A DNA stretch of 11,928 nt from WHTB01 sp050699035 (GTDB lineage: Bacteria > Actinomycetota > Actinomycetes > Propionibacteriales > Nocardioidaceae), in assembly GCA_050699035.1 (NCBI GenBank), contig JBOHDE010000119.1, positions 1-11,928 of the forward strand, written 5' to 3'. The notes under the pieces were generated by a model that did not search any database, had not been told where the DNA came from, and was given only the letters and a program-made list of their open reading frames with translations. Below are positions 1-7,524 of the stretch, piece by piece. The translations under genes were made by a program, and so were the position numbers. Within the stretch, counting starts at the first letter, position 1. Each line of letters opens with the position of its first letter.

Positions 1-1077
1 CTCGTCGATCCGGTCGTCGGTGCCGTCGAGCTCGACCAGTCGCTTGGCCGCCTGCTCACCCCAGGACAAGATGTCGTCGACCCGCTCGCCGTACTTGCGG
101 GCCAGGGCGGCGATCTCGGCCCGCCGGTCCTGGACCTTGGCCAGCCGGGTCGGGTCGGCGTCGACCGATGCGGCGTAGCCGGCGACCTCCGTGCCGAGGT
201 CGGAGGCGAGGTAGGTGAGCTCGGCCAGGCGTTCGGCCATTGCGGCCGCCTGCGGGTCGTGCTCGCGGACCCGCTCGAGCGCACGCTTGGCGGCGTCGAG
301 GAGGGCGACCGCGTCGCGGCCTTGCAGGTCGGTGGCCGAGGCGTCGTCACCGGTCAGCGCCAGCTGGGCCTCCTCGGCGGCGGTGCGCAACGCGTCGGTG
401 TGGGCCAAGCGCCCCTCCTCGGCCAGCAGATCGACGTCCTCGCCGGGCTGTAGGTCGGCCTGCTCGAGCTCGGCCAGCCCGATCCGCAACATCTCGGCCT
501 CGCGGGCCCGGTCGCGGGCGGTCGACGCGACCTCGGCCAGCTCACGTTCGGCGTCGCGCAGCCGCTGGTAGCCGGCGCGGTACGGCGTCAGCACGGCGGC
601 CAGCGGCTCACCGGCAAAGCGGTCGAGTGCGTCGCGTTGGTGCGCCGGGCGCAGCAGCCGGTGCTGGTCGGACTGTCCGTGCACCGCGACCAGCTGGTCG
701 GCGATGTCGCTCAGCCGGCCGACCGGCACCGCGGCGCCGCCGAGCACTGCGCGCGAGCGGCCCTCCGCCGACACCGACCGGCTGAGCAGCAGGGCGTCGT
801 CGTCGAGCTCACCGCCGACCTGGTCGAGCCGGGTCTCGATGGTCGCCGCGAACGGCGCCTGGGGGTCGACCACGACCCGGCCCTCGATCCGAGCCCGGCG
901 GGCGCCGGCCCGGACGAGACCTGAGTCGCCGCGGGCCCCGAGCAGCAGCCCGAGCGCGGTGACGACCATCGTCTTGCCGGCCCCGGTCTCGCCGGTGACC
1001 ACGGTGAAACCCGGGCCGAGCTCGAGCACGGCCTCGTCGATGACGCCGAGCGAGGTGAGCGTCAGCTCCTCAAGCAT
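1..1077 (-). CDS. recN: DNA repair protein RecN (5' part; cut by the left window edge)
   Basis: RecN is an SMC-like ATPase that acts in recombinational repair of double-strand breaks in the cytoplasm. The 359 residues in the window form the N-terminal ATPase lobe and the start of the coiled coil. The protein opens with MLEELTLTSLGVIDEA. A Walker A motif, GETGAGKT, lies at residues 29-36 and a Q-loop-like HGQSDQH at about 133-139. From about residue 150 the chain is rich in A, E, R and L, as expected for the coiled-coil arm. The family is usually 550-600 residues, so the second half of the arm and the Walker B/signature lobe lie to the left of the window. The ATG start overlaps the nadK stop by 8 nt, so translation is probably coupled. 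Only a weak G-rich Shine-Dalgarno is visible. The call is secure from motifs and position. Confidence 0.97.
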   Translation of the reverse strand, partial: MLEELTLTSLGVIDEAVLELGPGFTVVTGETGAGKTMVVTALGLLLGARGDSGLVRAGARRARIEGRVVVDPQAPFAATIETRLDQVGGELDDDALLLSRSVSAEGRSRAVLGGAAVPVGRLSDIADQLVAVHGQSDQHRLLRPAHQRDALDRFAGEPLAAVLTPYRAGYQRLRDAERELAEVASTARDRAREAEMLRIGLAELEQADLQPGEDVDLLAEEGRLAHTDALRTAAEEAQLALTGDDASATDLQGRDAVALLDAAKRALERVREHDPQAAAMAERLAELTYLASDLGTEVAGYAASVDADPTRLAKVQDRRAEIAALARKYGERVDDILSWGEQAAKRLVELDGTDDRIDE

Positions 1078-2053
1078 CGTCCGCGCCGTCCCGTCGACGC
1101 TCCGCCGCGCCCCGCCACCCGTGTACGGGCAGGCCGAACTTCGCGACCAGACGGTCGGTGAAGGGTGCCCGGTGCAGGCGGGCGAGCCGGACCGCCCGGT
1201 GTCCGCGCCGCACCTCGATGCGCGCACCGGGCGGCAGGTCGATGCTGCGTCGGCCGTCGCACCACAGCACCCCGGCCCCCTCGGTGTCGGCGATCACGTC
1301 GACGGCGAGGACCGAGCGCGGTGACACCACCATCGGCCGCGCGAACAGGGCATGGGCGCTGATCGGCACCAGCAGCAGCGCGTCCACCTCCGGCCACACG
1401 ACCGGGCCGCCAGCGCTGAACGCGTACGCGGTGGAGCCCGTGGGCGTCGCGAACACCACGCCGTCGCAGCCCCACCGCGACAGCGGTCGACCGTCTATCT
1501 CGACGACCAGCTCGAGCATCCGCTGCCGGGCGGCCTTCTCGACACTGGCCTCGTTGAGGGCCCAGTGCCGGGCCACCACGTCGCCGCCCTTGCGTACCTC
1601 GACGTCGACCGTTAGCCGCTCCTCGACGTCGTACGTCTTCGACACGATGTGCTCGACGGTGTAGTCGAGGGCGTCGCGCTCGGCCTCGGCGAGGAAGCCG
1701 ACGTGACCGAGGTTGACGCCGAGCAGCGGGGTGCCCGACTCGCGGGCCAGCTCGGCGCCGCGCAGCAACGTGCCGTCCCCACCGATCACGATCACCAGCT
1801 CGCAGTCGCGGGCCAGGTCGGGTCCTGGGTCCACGACCTGCACGCCGTCGTCGGTGTCCGGCAGCGACAGCTCGTCGGTCTCCCCCGCCAGCAGGCGCAC
1901 CTGGATGCCGGCCGCATGCAGGCTGGCCACTACCTCGTTGGCGACGTCGATCGCCTGCGCGCGGCCGGTGTGGGTGACCAACAGCATGGTCCGGTCGGCG
2001 TCCGTGCCGGCCGCGCTGGGGTTAGTCCCCACGTCGGTTGTCGGGTCGTTCAC
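1070..2053 (-). CDS. nadK: NAD kinase
   Basis: This gene encodes ATP/polyphosphate-dependent NAD kinase, which phosphorylates NAD to NADP and is the only source of NADP in the cell. The 327 residues include the family's GGDGT phosphate-donor motif at 91-95, followed by NLGHVGFL (114-121), the NE pair at 167-168, and the glycine-rich TPTGSTAYAFSAGGP (203-217) that binds the nucleotide. The predicted start is GTG at 2053. It overlaps the tlyA stop by 4 nt (GTGA) and has a GAGAGGG Shine-Dalgarno about 10 nt upstream. The first 22 residues are a polar extension before the core begins at MLLVTHTGR, so a start at that internal ATG cannot be excluded. The gene sits in an operon between tlyA and recN, the same order as M. 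tuberculosis ppnK (Rv1695). Confidence 0.96.
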   Translation of the reverse strand: MNDPTTDVGTNPSAAGTDADRTMLLVTHTGRAQAIDVANEVVASLHAAGIQVRLLAGETDELSLPDTDDGVQVVDPGPDLARDCELVIVIGGDGTLLRGAELARESGTPLLGVNLGHVGFLAEAERDALDYTVEHIVSKTYDVEERLTVDVEVRKGGDVVARHWALNEASVEKAARQRMLELVVEIDGRPLSRWGCDGVVFATPTGSTAYAFSAGGPVVWPEVDALLLVPISAHALFARPMVVSPRSVLAVDVIADTEGAGVLWCDGRRSIDLPPGARIEVRRGHRAVRLARLHRAPFTDRLVAKFGLPVHGWRGAAERRRDGADDA

Positions 2054-2883
2054 GGAGACACCCTCTCACCCGTGGGGCCCTCGGCCACGGCACGGCGGAC
2101 CATGCCGTCGAGCGCGTCGGCGGAGGGCACCGCGTCGCGGCGAAGCCAGACGAAGTACTCGACGTTGCCGGCGGGGCCCGGCAGCGGGCTGGCCGTCACG
2201 GCCCGGCTGCCCCAGCCGAGGGCGGCGGCCGCCGCCGCGACTTCGCGGACCGCCGCCGCCCGCAGCTCAGGCTCGCGGACAACGCCACCCTTGCCGAGCC
2301 GGTCGCGGCCGACCTCGAACTGCGGCTTGACCATCAGCACCAGGTCGCCGTCGTCACGGGTCACCGCGGCCAGGGCCGGCAGGACGAGCTGCAACGAGAT
2401 GAACGACAGGTCGCCGACCACTAGATCGACGGTTCCACCGACGGCCTCGGCGGTGAGCGCACGGACGTTGGTGCGGTCGAGGACGGTGGTGCGCGCGTCC
2501 TGCTGGAGCGACCACGCCAGCTGGCCGTAGCCGACGTCGACACACACGACCTGGGCCGCTCCGAGGCGCAGGAGTACGTCGGTGAACCCGCCGGTGGACG
2601 CCCCGGCGTCGAGGCAACGTCGCCCCTCGACCGGCAGGCCCAGCGGCTGGAACACAGCCAGCGCACCGGCCAGCTTGTGACCGCCGCGGGACACGTAGTC
2701 GGGTGCGGACTCGTCGGCCGCGACCTCGATCGCGGCGTCCGTGGTCACACCGGTGGCCGGCTTGGTCGCGACCGCACCGGCGACACTCACCCGCCCGGCG
2801 CCGACCAGCTCGGCCGCGTGGTCGCGGGAGCGGGCCAGCCCGCGGCGGACCAGCTCGGCGTCGAGCCGTTGTCGTCGTGCCAC
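2050..2883 (-). CDS. tlyA: TlyA family rRNA 2'-O-methyltransferase (S4 + FtsJ-like domains)
   Basis: This is a SAM-dependent 2'-O-methyltransferase. Characterised mycobacterial TlyA methylates C1409 of 16S and C1920 of 23S rRNA, and its loss gives capreomycin/viomycin resistance. Despite the old 'hemolysin' label it acts on ribosomes. The 277 residues show an S4 RNA-binding domain at about 5-60 (RLDAELVRRGLARSR) and then a Rossmann methyltransferase domain with RGGHK (66-70), the SAM motif LDAGASTGGF (91-100), GDLSFI (157-162), VKPQFE (185-190) and NVEYF (240-244). The likely K-D-K-E catalytic set is K70, D158, K186 and E242. The frame stays open far upstream as a GC artefact. I chose GTG at 2883 because the protein then begins at the family's usual MARR(Q/A)RLD and lies 11 nt after the preceding stop. 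The Shine-Dalgarno is poor. Confidence 0.95.
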   Translation of the reverse strand: MARRQRLDAELVRRGLARSRDHAAELVGAGRVSVAGAVATKPATGVTTDAAIEVAADESAPDYVSRGGHKLAGALAVFQPLGLPVEGRRCLDAGASTGGFTDVLLRLGAAQVVCVDVGYGQLAWSLQQDARTTVLDRTNVRALTAEAVGGTVDLVVGDLSFISLQLVLPALAAVTRDDGDLVLMVKPQFEVGRDRLGKGGVVREPELRAAAVREVAAAAAALGWGSRAVTASPLPGPAGNVEYFVWLRRDAVPSADALDGMVRRAVAEGPTGERVSP

Positions 2884-2894
2884 CGGCCGGAGGC

Positions 2895-3080
2895 TCAGCC
2901 GGCGGTGTCTCGGTCGGCGTCGGACAACGCCTCGCGGAACCGCTGGTGCACGTCGTCGTAGACCTCGACATGCTCCGACACCGGGCGCTCGTCGAGCCCG
3001 TCGGTGCGGGCCACGGCGTCGTCGATGCGCGCGTCGCCGAAGCTGTCGGTGGGCTGCGGCTCGGGGGTCGACTCGGTCAC
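2895..3080 (-). CDS. Conserved small acidic protein between HAD phosphatase and tlyA
   Basis: This is a 61-residue acidic, hydrophilic protein of unknown function. It starts at GTG (3080) behind an AGGAG Shine-Dalgarno about 8 nt upstream. The N-terminal 20 residues are Pro/Thr/Asp-rich and probably disordered. The rest (about 18-58) can form one or two charged helices, including DDAVARTDGLDE and VYDDVHQRFREAL. There is no signal peptide or membrane segment. It lies 23 nt after the HAD gene and 11 nt before tlyA. A short hypothetical gene occupies the same slot in M. tuberculosis (Rv1693, from memory), which supports a real conserved gene. Shine-Dalgarno, position and operon spacing argue for translation; no biochemical role can be assigned. 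Confidence 0.82.
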   Translation of the reverse strand: MTESTPEPQPTDSFGDARIDDAVARTDGLDERPVSEHVEVYDDVHQRFREALSDADRDTAG

Positions 3081-3103
3081 CGGTCGGTCTCCTGTCCTGA
3101 CGG

Positions 3104-4192
3104 TCACTGCTGATCGCGCTCCACGGTAGCGGTCGTCGCCGACGCACGAGCCGCCCGCCAGGCTGCGCTGACCGGTGTGTCGGCGATGCGTACGCCGTGG
3201 TGGTCCTGATGCGCCCAGCAGGCCGCCACCAACGCCCGGAGCGCGTCGTCGCCGGCCGGCGACCCGTCGTCCGCGCGGAGGTGCGGGTTGCCGTCCTGGT
3301 CGACGTACGCCTCCCAGGAGCCGCAGCACCAGCGCCCCCCATCGCCGCCTGGCTCAGCCGCCGGATGGGACGCGAGCAGCCCGGCGAGGTCATGGGACAG
3401 GTAGGTCGGGCGCTGGGTGGGCGCGGCGGCAGCCAGCTCCGCGACGCCGGTTACCCCGGTGAGCACGAGCAGCGAGTCGAGGCCGCTGCGGCTGGCACCC
3501 TCGATGTCGGTGTCGAGGCGATCCCCGATCACCAGCGGGCGCTGCCCGCCCACCCGCCGCACCGTCTCGTCGAAGAGCGGCCGCTCTGGCTTTCCCGCCA
3601 CCAGCGGTCGGTGCCCGGTTGTACGCGCCACCACCTCGACCAGCTGGCCATTGCCTGGAGCCCGGCCGCGGGGCGTCGGGATGGTCAGGTCGAGGTTGGA
3701 GGCCACCCACGGAAGCCCCGCGTCGACCGCGGCCACCGCCTCGGCCAGGCCCCGCCACCCGACCTCGCGGCCAAAGCCTTGGACCACCGCCTCCGCACCG
3801 GCGTCGAGCGTGTCGACCGAGCGCAGACCGTGCTCGGCCAGTGCCTCGACCAGCCCGTCACCGCCGACCACGAGGACGGCGGCACCGGCGGGCACCAGAC
3901 CCTTCACTAGCCGGGCCGTGGCCTGCGCCGAGGTGACGACGTCGGTGTCCCTCGCCGGCACTCCCAGCTCCCGCAGGTGCGCAGCGACCACCCGAGGTGG
4001 CCGTGAGGCGTTGTTGGTGACGAAGGCGAGGTGCATGCCCGCCGCCGCAGCCTCCGCCATCCACTCGGGCGCACCGGGAACCGCGTGCCGGCCGACGTAG
4101 ACGACTCCGTCCAGGTCGAACATGCCGGTGTCGTAGACCTCGCACAGCGGCCGGTCGCTGCGCGCCAGCCAGTGCTCGTCGGACTGGGCCAC
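3104..4192 (-). CDS. HAD-superfamily class IIA phosphatase (NagD/4-nitrophenylphosphatase-like)
   Basis: This is a cytoplasmic Mg-dependent phosphohydrolase of the HAD-IIA (NagD/PGP) group, which dephosphorylates small phospho-metabolites; the substrate here is unknown. Its 362 residues contain motif I FDLDG (25-29, nucleophile D26 and acid/base D28), motif II TNN (59-61), the class IIA cap at about 85-195, motif III lysine in AGKP (K201) and motif IV GDRLDTD (223-229). A C-terminal extension of about 70 residues carries WCCGSWEAYVDQDG. I recall similar tails in actinobacterial homologues, where the second half resembles a small helical domain. The GTG start at 4192 has a GAGGAG Shine-Dalgarno 5 nt upstream. 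An in-frame ATG at 4222 would add 10 residues but lacks a comparable site. This is the first gene of the minus-strand operon and is divergent from the DUF1015 gene. Confidence 0.93.
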   Translation of the reverse strand: MAQSDEHWLARSDRPLCEVYDTGMFDLDGVVYVGRHAVPGAPEWMAEAAAAGMHLAFVTNNASRPPRVVAAHLRELGVPARDTDVVTSAQATARLVKGLVPAGAAVLVVGGDGLVEALAEHGLRSVDTLDAGAEAVVQGFGREVGWRGLAEAVAAVDAGLPWVASNLDLTIPTPRGRAPGNGQLVEVVARTTGHRPLVAGKPERPLFDETVRRVGGQRPLVIGDRLDTDIEGASRSGLDSLLVLTGVTGVAELAAAAPTQRPTYLSHDLAGLLASHPAAEPGGDGGRWCCGSWEAYVDQDGNPHLRADDGSPAGDDALRALVAACWAHQDHHGVRIADTPVSAAWRAARASATTATVERDQQ

Positions 4193-4216
4193 GCACGCTC
4201 CTCGGGTCGGGGTCAC

Positions 4217-4228
4217 TAGCATGACGCG
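4217..4228 (+). promoter_or_regulatory. Candidate -10 element for a leaderless DUF1015 transcript
   Basis: TAGCAT at 4217-4222 fits the actinobacterial TAnnnT -10 pattern. It ends 6 nt before the GTG at 4229, so a transcript starting there would begin exactly on the start codon. No Shine-Dalgarno precedes that GTG, and leaderless mRNAs are common in actinobacteria. I see no clear -35. The whole divergent gap is only 36 nt, so both promoters must overlap or lie in the neighbouring coding regions. Confidence 0.4.
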
Positions 4229-5473
4229 GTGGTCCCAGCAGAAGGTACAGCCGAAGGTACTTCCGGACGTCCTGCCGAACGCACGTCTGGGCCGACCGCC
4301 GACGAGCCCGCCGGGCTCGTCCTCGCGCCGTTCCGGGCTGTGCGTTATGGCCGGCAGGATCCGCACGACCTCGGGCTGGTGACATCGCCGCCCTACGACG
4401 TGATCAACGCTGCCGCCCTGGAGACGCTGCGGGCGAGCCACCCGCACAACATCGTGCGGCTCATCCTTCCACGGCCCGGCGAGGAGGTCGCCGAGCGCCT
4501 GCAGGAGTGGCTGCACGACGGCGTGCTGGTACGCGATGACGACCCCGGCCTCTACGTCTACGAGTACGCCGGCCACGGCCGGCGGGTGCGCGGCCTGGTC
4601 GGCGCGCTCGGCCTGCGGGACTTCGCCGACCGCATCGTGCTGCCGCACGAGGACGTCATGCCGGGCCCGGTGGCCGGCCGGGCGTCGCTGATGCGGTCGA
4701 CCCGGAGCAACCTCGAACCGATCCTGCTCGTGTACGACGGCGACGGGACCGCCAGCGACGCCGTCGACGCCACCACCGACGCGCCCCCGTTGGTCACCAC
4801 GCTGGCGCCCGACGGCTCCGAGCACACCGTCTGGCGGATCGACGAGCCCGCCACGTTGCGCGCCATCGCCGCGGACCTCGCGCCGCGTCAGGCCTTGATC
4901 GCCGACGGTCACCACCGCTACGCGGCGTACCGGCAGTGCCAGCAGACCCAGCCCGGCGATGCCTGGAGCTACGGCCTCGCCATGCTCGTCGACCAGAGCC
5001 GGCACCCGCTGCAGCTCGGGCCGATCCACCGCGTCGCCCGTGGCCTCGCGCTGGACACGGTCGCGGGCACGCCCGCCACCCCTGGCGACGTGGGCTGGAC
5101 GGCGTACGGCGCGGACGGGGCCGGCGCGCACGCCGCACTCGACGCTGTCACGGACGGCAGCGCCTTCCTGGCCACAGACGGCCGGGCCTGGGGCATCCTG
5201 CGCGGTCGGCTCGGTGAGGTCGAGACGGCGGCCCTGCACGATCTGCTGCTGCCGCGGTGGGGCGTGGCCGACGACGACGTGCTGTATGTGCATGACGCGT
5301 CGAATGCCGTCAGCCGAGCGGTCGATGTCGGCGGCACGGCGCTGCTGTTGCGCGCTCCCGACGTGTCGGCGGTAGTCGCGGCATCGTCACGGGGCCAGAT
5401 GCTGCCGCGCAAGACCACCTCCTTCGGCCCGAAGCCGCGGATGGGGCTACTGCTGCGCCTGCTCGACGACTAG
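4229..5473 (+). CDS. DUF1015 (COG4198) family protein
   Basis: This is a 414-residue cytoplasmic protein of the DUF1015 family, for which I know no firmly established reaction. The family signatures are present in order: LAPFRAVRY (32-40), TSPPYDVI (52-59), LPHEDVMPGP (138-147), the hallmark DGHHRY (226-231) and, at the C-terminus, LPRKTTSFGPKPRMG (392-406). The family length is about 400 residues, so the gene is intact. The only in-frame start upstream of the conserved LAPFR is GTG at 4229. It gives a 28-residue low-complexity leader encoded partly by a 12-nt tandem repeat. No Shine-Dalgarno is visible, which agrees with leaderless translation. The gene is divergent from the HAD phosphatase and convergent with the GH109-like gene. 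The His/Asp-rich DGHHRY motif suggests an enzyme, but no substrate is evident. Confidence 0.93.
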   Translation: MVPAEGTAEGTSGRPAERTSGPTADEPAGLVLAPFRAVRYGRQDPHDLGLVTSPPYDVINAAALETLRASHPHNIVRLILPRPGEEVAERLQEWLHDGVLVRDDDPGLYVYEYAGHGRRVRGLVGALGLRDFADRIVLPHEDVMPGPVAGRASLMRSTRSNLEPILLVYDGDGTASDAVDATTDAPPLVTTLAPDGSEHTVWRIDEPATLRAIAADLAPRQALIADGHHRYAAYRQCQQTQPGDAWSYGLAMLVDQSRHPLQLGPIHRVARGLALDTVAGTPATPGDVGWTAYGADGAGAHAALDAVTDGSAFLATDGRAWGILRGRLGEVETAALHDLLLPRWGVADDDVLYVHDASNAVSRAVDVGGTALLLRAPDVSAVVAASSRGQMLPRKTTSFGPKPRMGLLLRLLDD

Positions 5474-5481
5474 CCTGACTT

Positions 5482-5517
5482 GGCTCGGGCTGGTGCGCAC
5501 CTGCTCGCGCCCGGAGG
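5482..5517. terminator. Weak GC-rich hairpin between convergent genes
   Basis: The 50-nt gap between the DUF1015 stop and the GH109-like stop contains CGGGC (5486-5490), which can pair with GCCCG (5509-5513). Inside lies a perfect palindrome, GGTGCGCACC (5492-5501), and flanking GGC/GCC allows imperfect extension. There is no T-tract on either side, so it is at best an actinobacterial-type terminator for the two converging transcripts. It is listed because it is the only structure in the gap. Confidence 0.3.
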
Positions 5518-5523
5518 CCCCAA

Positions 5524-7098
5524 TCAACCGGCGTGGCTAGTGACCGTGTCGCCAGCAGTCGCAGGTTGGTCTGACTCCTCCTCGGGGTTGGGGGAATCGA
5601 GGCCCTTGTGGTAGTTCTCCCAGTTCCCTCGGGTGAAGTCCGGGAACCTCACCTCGCGACCCCCCTTACTGAGAGACTCGGCGCTCAATGGGACTGGCGC
5701 GCTCCACGTCGCCGAGTCGTAGACGTCGATGGCCGGCGCGAGGCCGAGGCGCATCGCCTGGACAAGCTGCCACACGGCTCGATAGTCGCTACCGCCGTGG
5801 CTACCACCTTCGCCATCGAATTTCTTGACCAGCCAGTGGTCATATTCGGCGTAGTCGTCCCAGTTACCCCAGTCGTTTTCTCGCTCTGGCTCGTCAGGAT
5901 CAATGAAGATATCCGGATCGACACGGTGCACCTCTTCGTCTTCGTACCTGCCACGGGTCCCCTGCAAATGATTGATCTCCGTGTTGCCGGGGTACGACGT
6001 ACTGGTGCTGTGATCGAGCCTAACCACGCGCCCTCTTGCCGTCTCGAGCAGGCACATGGTCCGGTCACCCTTGATGTATTCCTCATCCCAGACTGGACTG
6101 TCCTGCGGTACGAACATCTCACGGTATTCAGCGATACCACGCGGTGGATAACTTGCTTTCGCGGTCAGCGTAGTGAATCGGTCGCCACGGTTGATGTCCA
6201 TGTACATGGCCATGAGCCCAATACCATGGGTTGGGTAGTAGCAGGCATCGAGCCGAGTGTTCCATAGACGACGGTAAGGAGTTCCGCGGAAGGTGGAGTC
6301 TCGGTTCGAGCGGATGAACATCTCATACCGCAGGTCGTGTAGGTAGCCACAGGCACCAGAGAGCAGCTCCCCGAAAAGCCCAGCGTGAGCCATGTTCATG
6401 ACTCGCATGACATCATCGTCATAGGTATTGTTCTCCAACTGGACACAGTGGCGCCGCGTTGCTTCGCACGTGTCGACCAGTTCCCACAGATGGTCCATCG
6501 TCATTGCCATGGGGCATTCGACGGCGACGTGCTTGCCGGCGTGCATTGCTGCCATCGCGACCGGGTGGTGCCACTCCCATGGCGCAGCGGTATAGACAAT
6601 GTCGACGTCATCGCGTGCACAGAGGCCTGTGTAGTCATTCGCGTTTCGATCGGGTTCCACCACGCGTGCTCGCCTGGAAGCTTCTACCGCCGCCTCGTAG
6701 GCGGCATGGGCATCTACGTCGTAGCTGGGCGCACCCCCGGTGTAAACGGCTGGCGTGGGATGGCCGGCCGCCACTACCCGCGCCGCCGCACTGTGGGCGC
6801 GGGGGCCGAACGTGTCGGCAATCGCCGTGATTCGCACCCCAGGAACATTGAGGAACTCCTCGATCATCCCATAGCCGCGGTGCCCCACGCCGACGATGCC
6901 TACGCGAACCTCGCCGCCGTGTTCCTCGAAAGGCACCTCGATCATCGAGTCGTGGGCGCCGGGCCTGGGGCGGAAGTTGGACTGCGCCGATGCGGCCTGC
7001 ATGGCCCAATTGGGCAGGCTGACTCCCGCGCCGACGACGGCAGTCGCTTTGATGAACGATCGACGGGTTGTGGTGCTCTTGGCAGAATCCTCGTTCAA
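5524..7098 (-). CDS. Tat-exported Gfo/Idh/MocA-fold protein, GH109-like (probable NAD-dependent alpha-N-acetylgalactosaminidase)
   Basis: GH109 enzymes use a tightly bound NAD+ to cleave terminal alpha-GalNAc by transient oxidation and elimination. The 524-residue protein begins with a twin-arginine signal: TRRSFIK at 11-17, a hydrophobic stretch, and ASA-QS at 36-40 as a possible cleavage site. This suits a folded, cofactor-loaded secreted protein. A Rossmann GxGxxG follows (VGIVGVGHRG, 66-75). Residues E222 (QLENN), Y252 and H254 (GYLHD), and Y288 and H291 (YYPTHG) have the spacing I remember for the functional residues of the Elizabethkingia enzyme; DINRGDRF (301-308) is also typical. I chose TTG at 7098 because an AAGGAGA Shine-Dalgarno sits just upstream; an earlier in-frame TTG (7134) lacks one. 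An ordinary sugar oxidoreductase remains possible. It is divergent from the PTS operon. Confidence 0.78.
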   Translation of the reverse strand: MNEDSAKSTTTRRSFIKATAVVGAGVSLPNWAMQAASAQSNFRPRPGAHDSMIEVPFEEHGGEVRVGIVGVGHRGYGMIEEFLNVPGVRITAIADTFGPRAHSAAARVVAAGHPTPAVYTGGAPSYDVDAHAAYEAAVEASRRARVVEPDRNANDYTGLCARDDVDIVYTAAPWEWHHPVAMAAMHAGKHVAVECPMAMTMDHLWELVDTCEATRRHCVQLENNTYDDDVMRVMNMAHAGLFGELLSGACGYLHDLRYEMFIRSNRDSTFRGTPYRRLWNTRLDACYYPTHGIGLMAMYMDINRGDRFTTLTAKASYPPRGIAEYREMFVPQDSPVWDEEYIKGDRTMCLLETARGRVVRLDHSTSTSYPGNTEINHLQGTRGRYEDEEVHRVDPDIFIDPDEPERENDWGNWDDYAEYDHWLVKKFDGEGGSHGGSDYRAVWQLVQAMRLGLAPAIDVYDSATWSAPVPLSAESLSKGGREVRFPDFTRGNWENYHKGLDSPNPEEESDQPATAGDTVTSHAG

Positions 7099-7256
7099 CG
7101 CTCTCTCCTTCTCCTCAGACCTTCTTATCGACAACGTGGGTGCTGAACTGGTCGACTTTCCCGAATACAGGTCACCGGAGAGGTCTGCTGGACCAAGGCT
7201 GGCGCGTGATCATCAAGGGCTTGCCTGCTGGCAGCCTCGACCACGAGTAGACGCGC

Positions 7257-7457
7257 TCAACTGACAGAGTTGCTGCGGCAGACACCCGGGAAGGGCGTGC
7301 GTTCAGTGGCCTCGGGGACACGTACCTGGATCGGCGCGTAGTGCTGCGCCACCCTCGGTGGCAGTGGCCTGTCAATCGGTCCAGCTGGGCTAGGTGGTAC
7401 CGCTCCCGTGCCAGCCTCGTCTCGGACTTCATATCGGTCCTCACCGGCTTCAGCCAT
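7257..7457 (-). CDS. Possible 66-residue small protein or leader ORF upstream of the GH109-like gene
   Basis: ATG at 7457 opens a 66-codon frame about 20 nt downstream of the predicted minus-strand transcription start, with GAGGG 3 nt before the start codon. The product is hydrophilic and Pro/Arg-rich (it contains GPIDRPLPPRVAQHY) and has no signal peptide, membrane segment or recognisable motif. Codon third positions are only mildly GC-rich, so coding is not clear. If real, it would be the first gene of the transcript that reaches the GH109-like gene 158 nt further on. It may equally be untranslated leader or a decayed gene. Confidence 0.25.
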   Translation of the reverse strand: MAEAGEDRYEVRDEAGTGAVPPSPAGPIDRPLPPRVAQHYAPIQVRVPEATERTPFPGVCRSNSVS

Positions 7458-7481
7458 GTGCCCTCAGACCCGACGACATCG

Positions 7482-7511
7482 ACCATAGAGTGAGTGAATG
7501 TGATCGGTCAA
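7482..7511 (-). promoter_or_regulatory. Sigma70-type promoter directed toward the GH109-like gene
   Basis: Read on the minus strand, TTGACC (plus positions 7511-7506) is followed after 18 nt by TATGGT (7487-7482). Against TTGACA/TATAAT this is 5/6 and 4/6. Transcription would start near 7475, leaving a leader of about 375 nt before the GH109-like start. The -35 lies inside the 12-mer shared with the plus-strand promoter and is flanked by the TGTGATC/GATCACA repeat, so a bound protein would block RNA polymerase. Confidence 0.55.
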
Positions 7512-7524
7512 TGCCTAGATCACA
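7499..7524. promoter_or_regulatory. Putative operator: perfect inverted repeat TGTGATC-N12-GATCACA
   Basis: Two perfect 7-nt arms (7499-7505 and 7518-7524) bracket a 12-nt spacer that contains the -35 hexamer of the minus-strand promoter. Immediately adjacent, TCACA (7520-7524) and TGTGA (7531-7535) form a second, overlapping repeat with a 6-nt spacer, which includes the perfect palindrome CACAATTGTG (7525-7534). The placement suggests a repressor site. The regulator family cannot be named: the arms resemble CRP half-sites but the 16-nt TGTGA-to-TCACA spacing is wrong for CRP, and they are not the GntR/DasR TGGTCTAGACCA type. Confidence 0.5.

Noticed and set aside
215..924. Several plus-strand open frames opposite recN
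   Set aside because: They are Arg/Ala/Ser/Pro-rich shadows of the recN reading frame, without family motifs or Shine-Dalgarno sites.
2884..3393. Upstream extension of the tlyA frame, giving a 447-residue protein
   Set aside because: The extension is low-complexity Arg/Pro/Thr, overlaps the small acidic protein and the HAD gene, and disagrees with the family N-terminus, which starts at GTG 2883.
3104..5293. A 729-codon open frame on the minus strand that spans the DUF1015 gene and the HAD gene
   Set aside because: Only the part below 4192 matches a protein family. The rest is antisense to the DUF1015 gene, which has clear family motifs; the open frame is a product of high GC.
5608..6267. A 219-codon plus-strand frame opposite the GH109-like gene
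   Set aside because: It is antisense to a gene with clear Tat and Rossmann motifs and shows no family signature of its own.
7182..7194. GGTC-N5-GACC near the GH109-like gene as a DasR/NagR-type site
   Set aside because: DasR sites have a 2-nt centre (TGGTC-TA-GACCA). Four-base arms with a 5-nt spacer are expected by chance in sequence of this composition.
7172..7486. A 104-codon minus-strand frame in the divergent intergenic region
   Set aside because: Its ATG lies inside the predicted -10 hexamer, so that promoter would not transcribe it fully. It has no Shine-Dalgarno, no coding bias and no recognisable domain.
7499..7524. TGTGATC/GATCACA as a CRP binding site
   Set aside because: CRP needs TGTGA-N6-TCACA; here the spacing is 16 nt. 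I kept it as an operator of unknown regulator.
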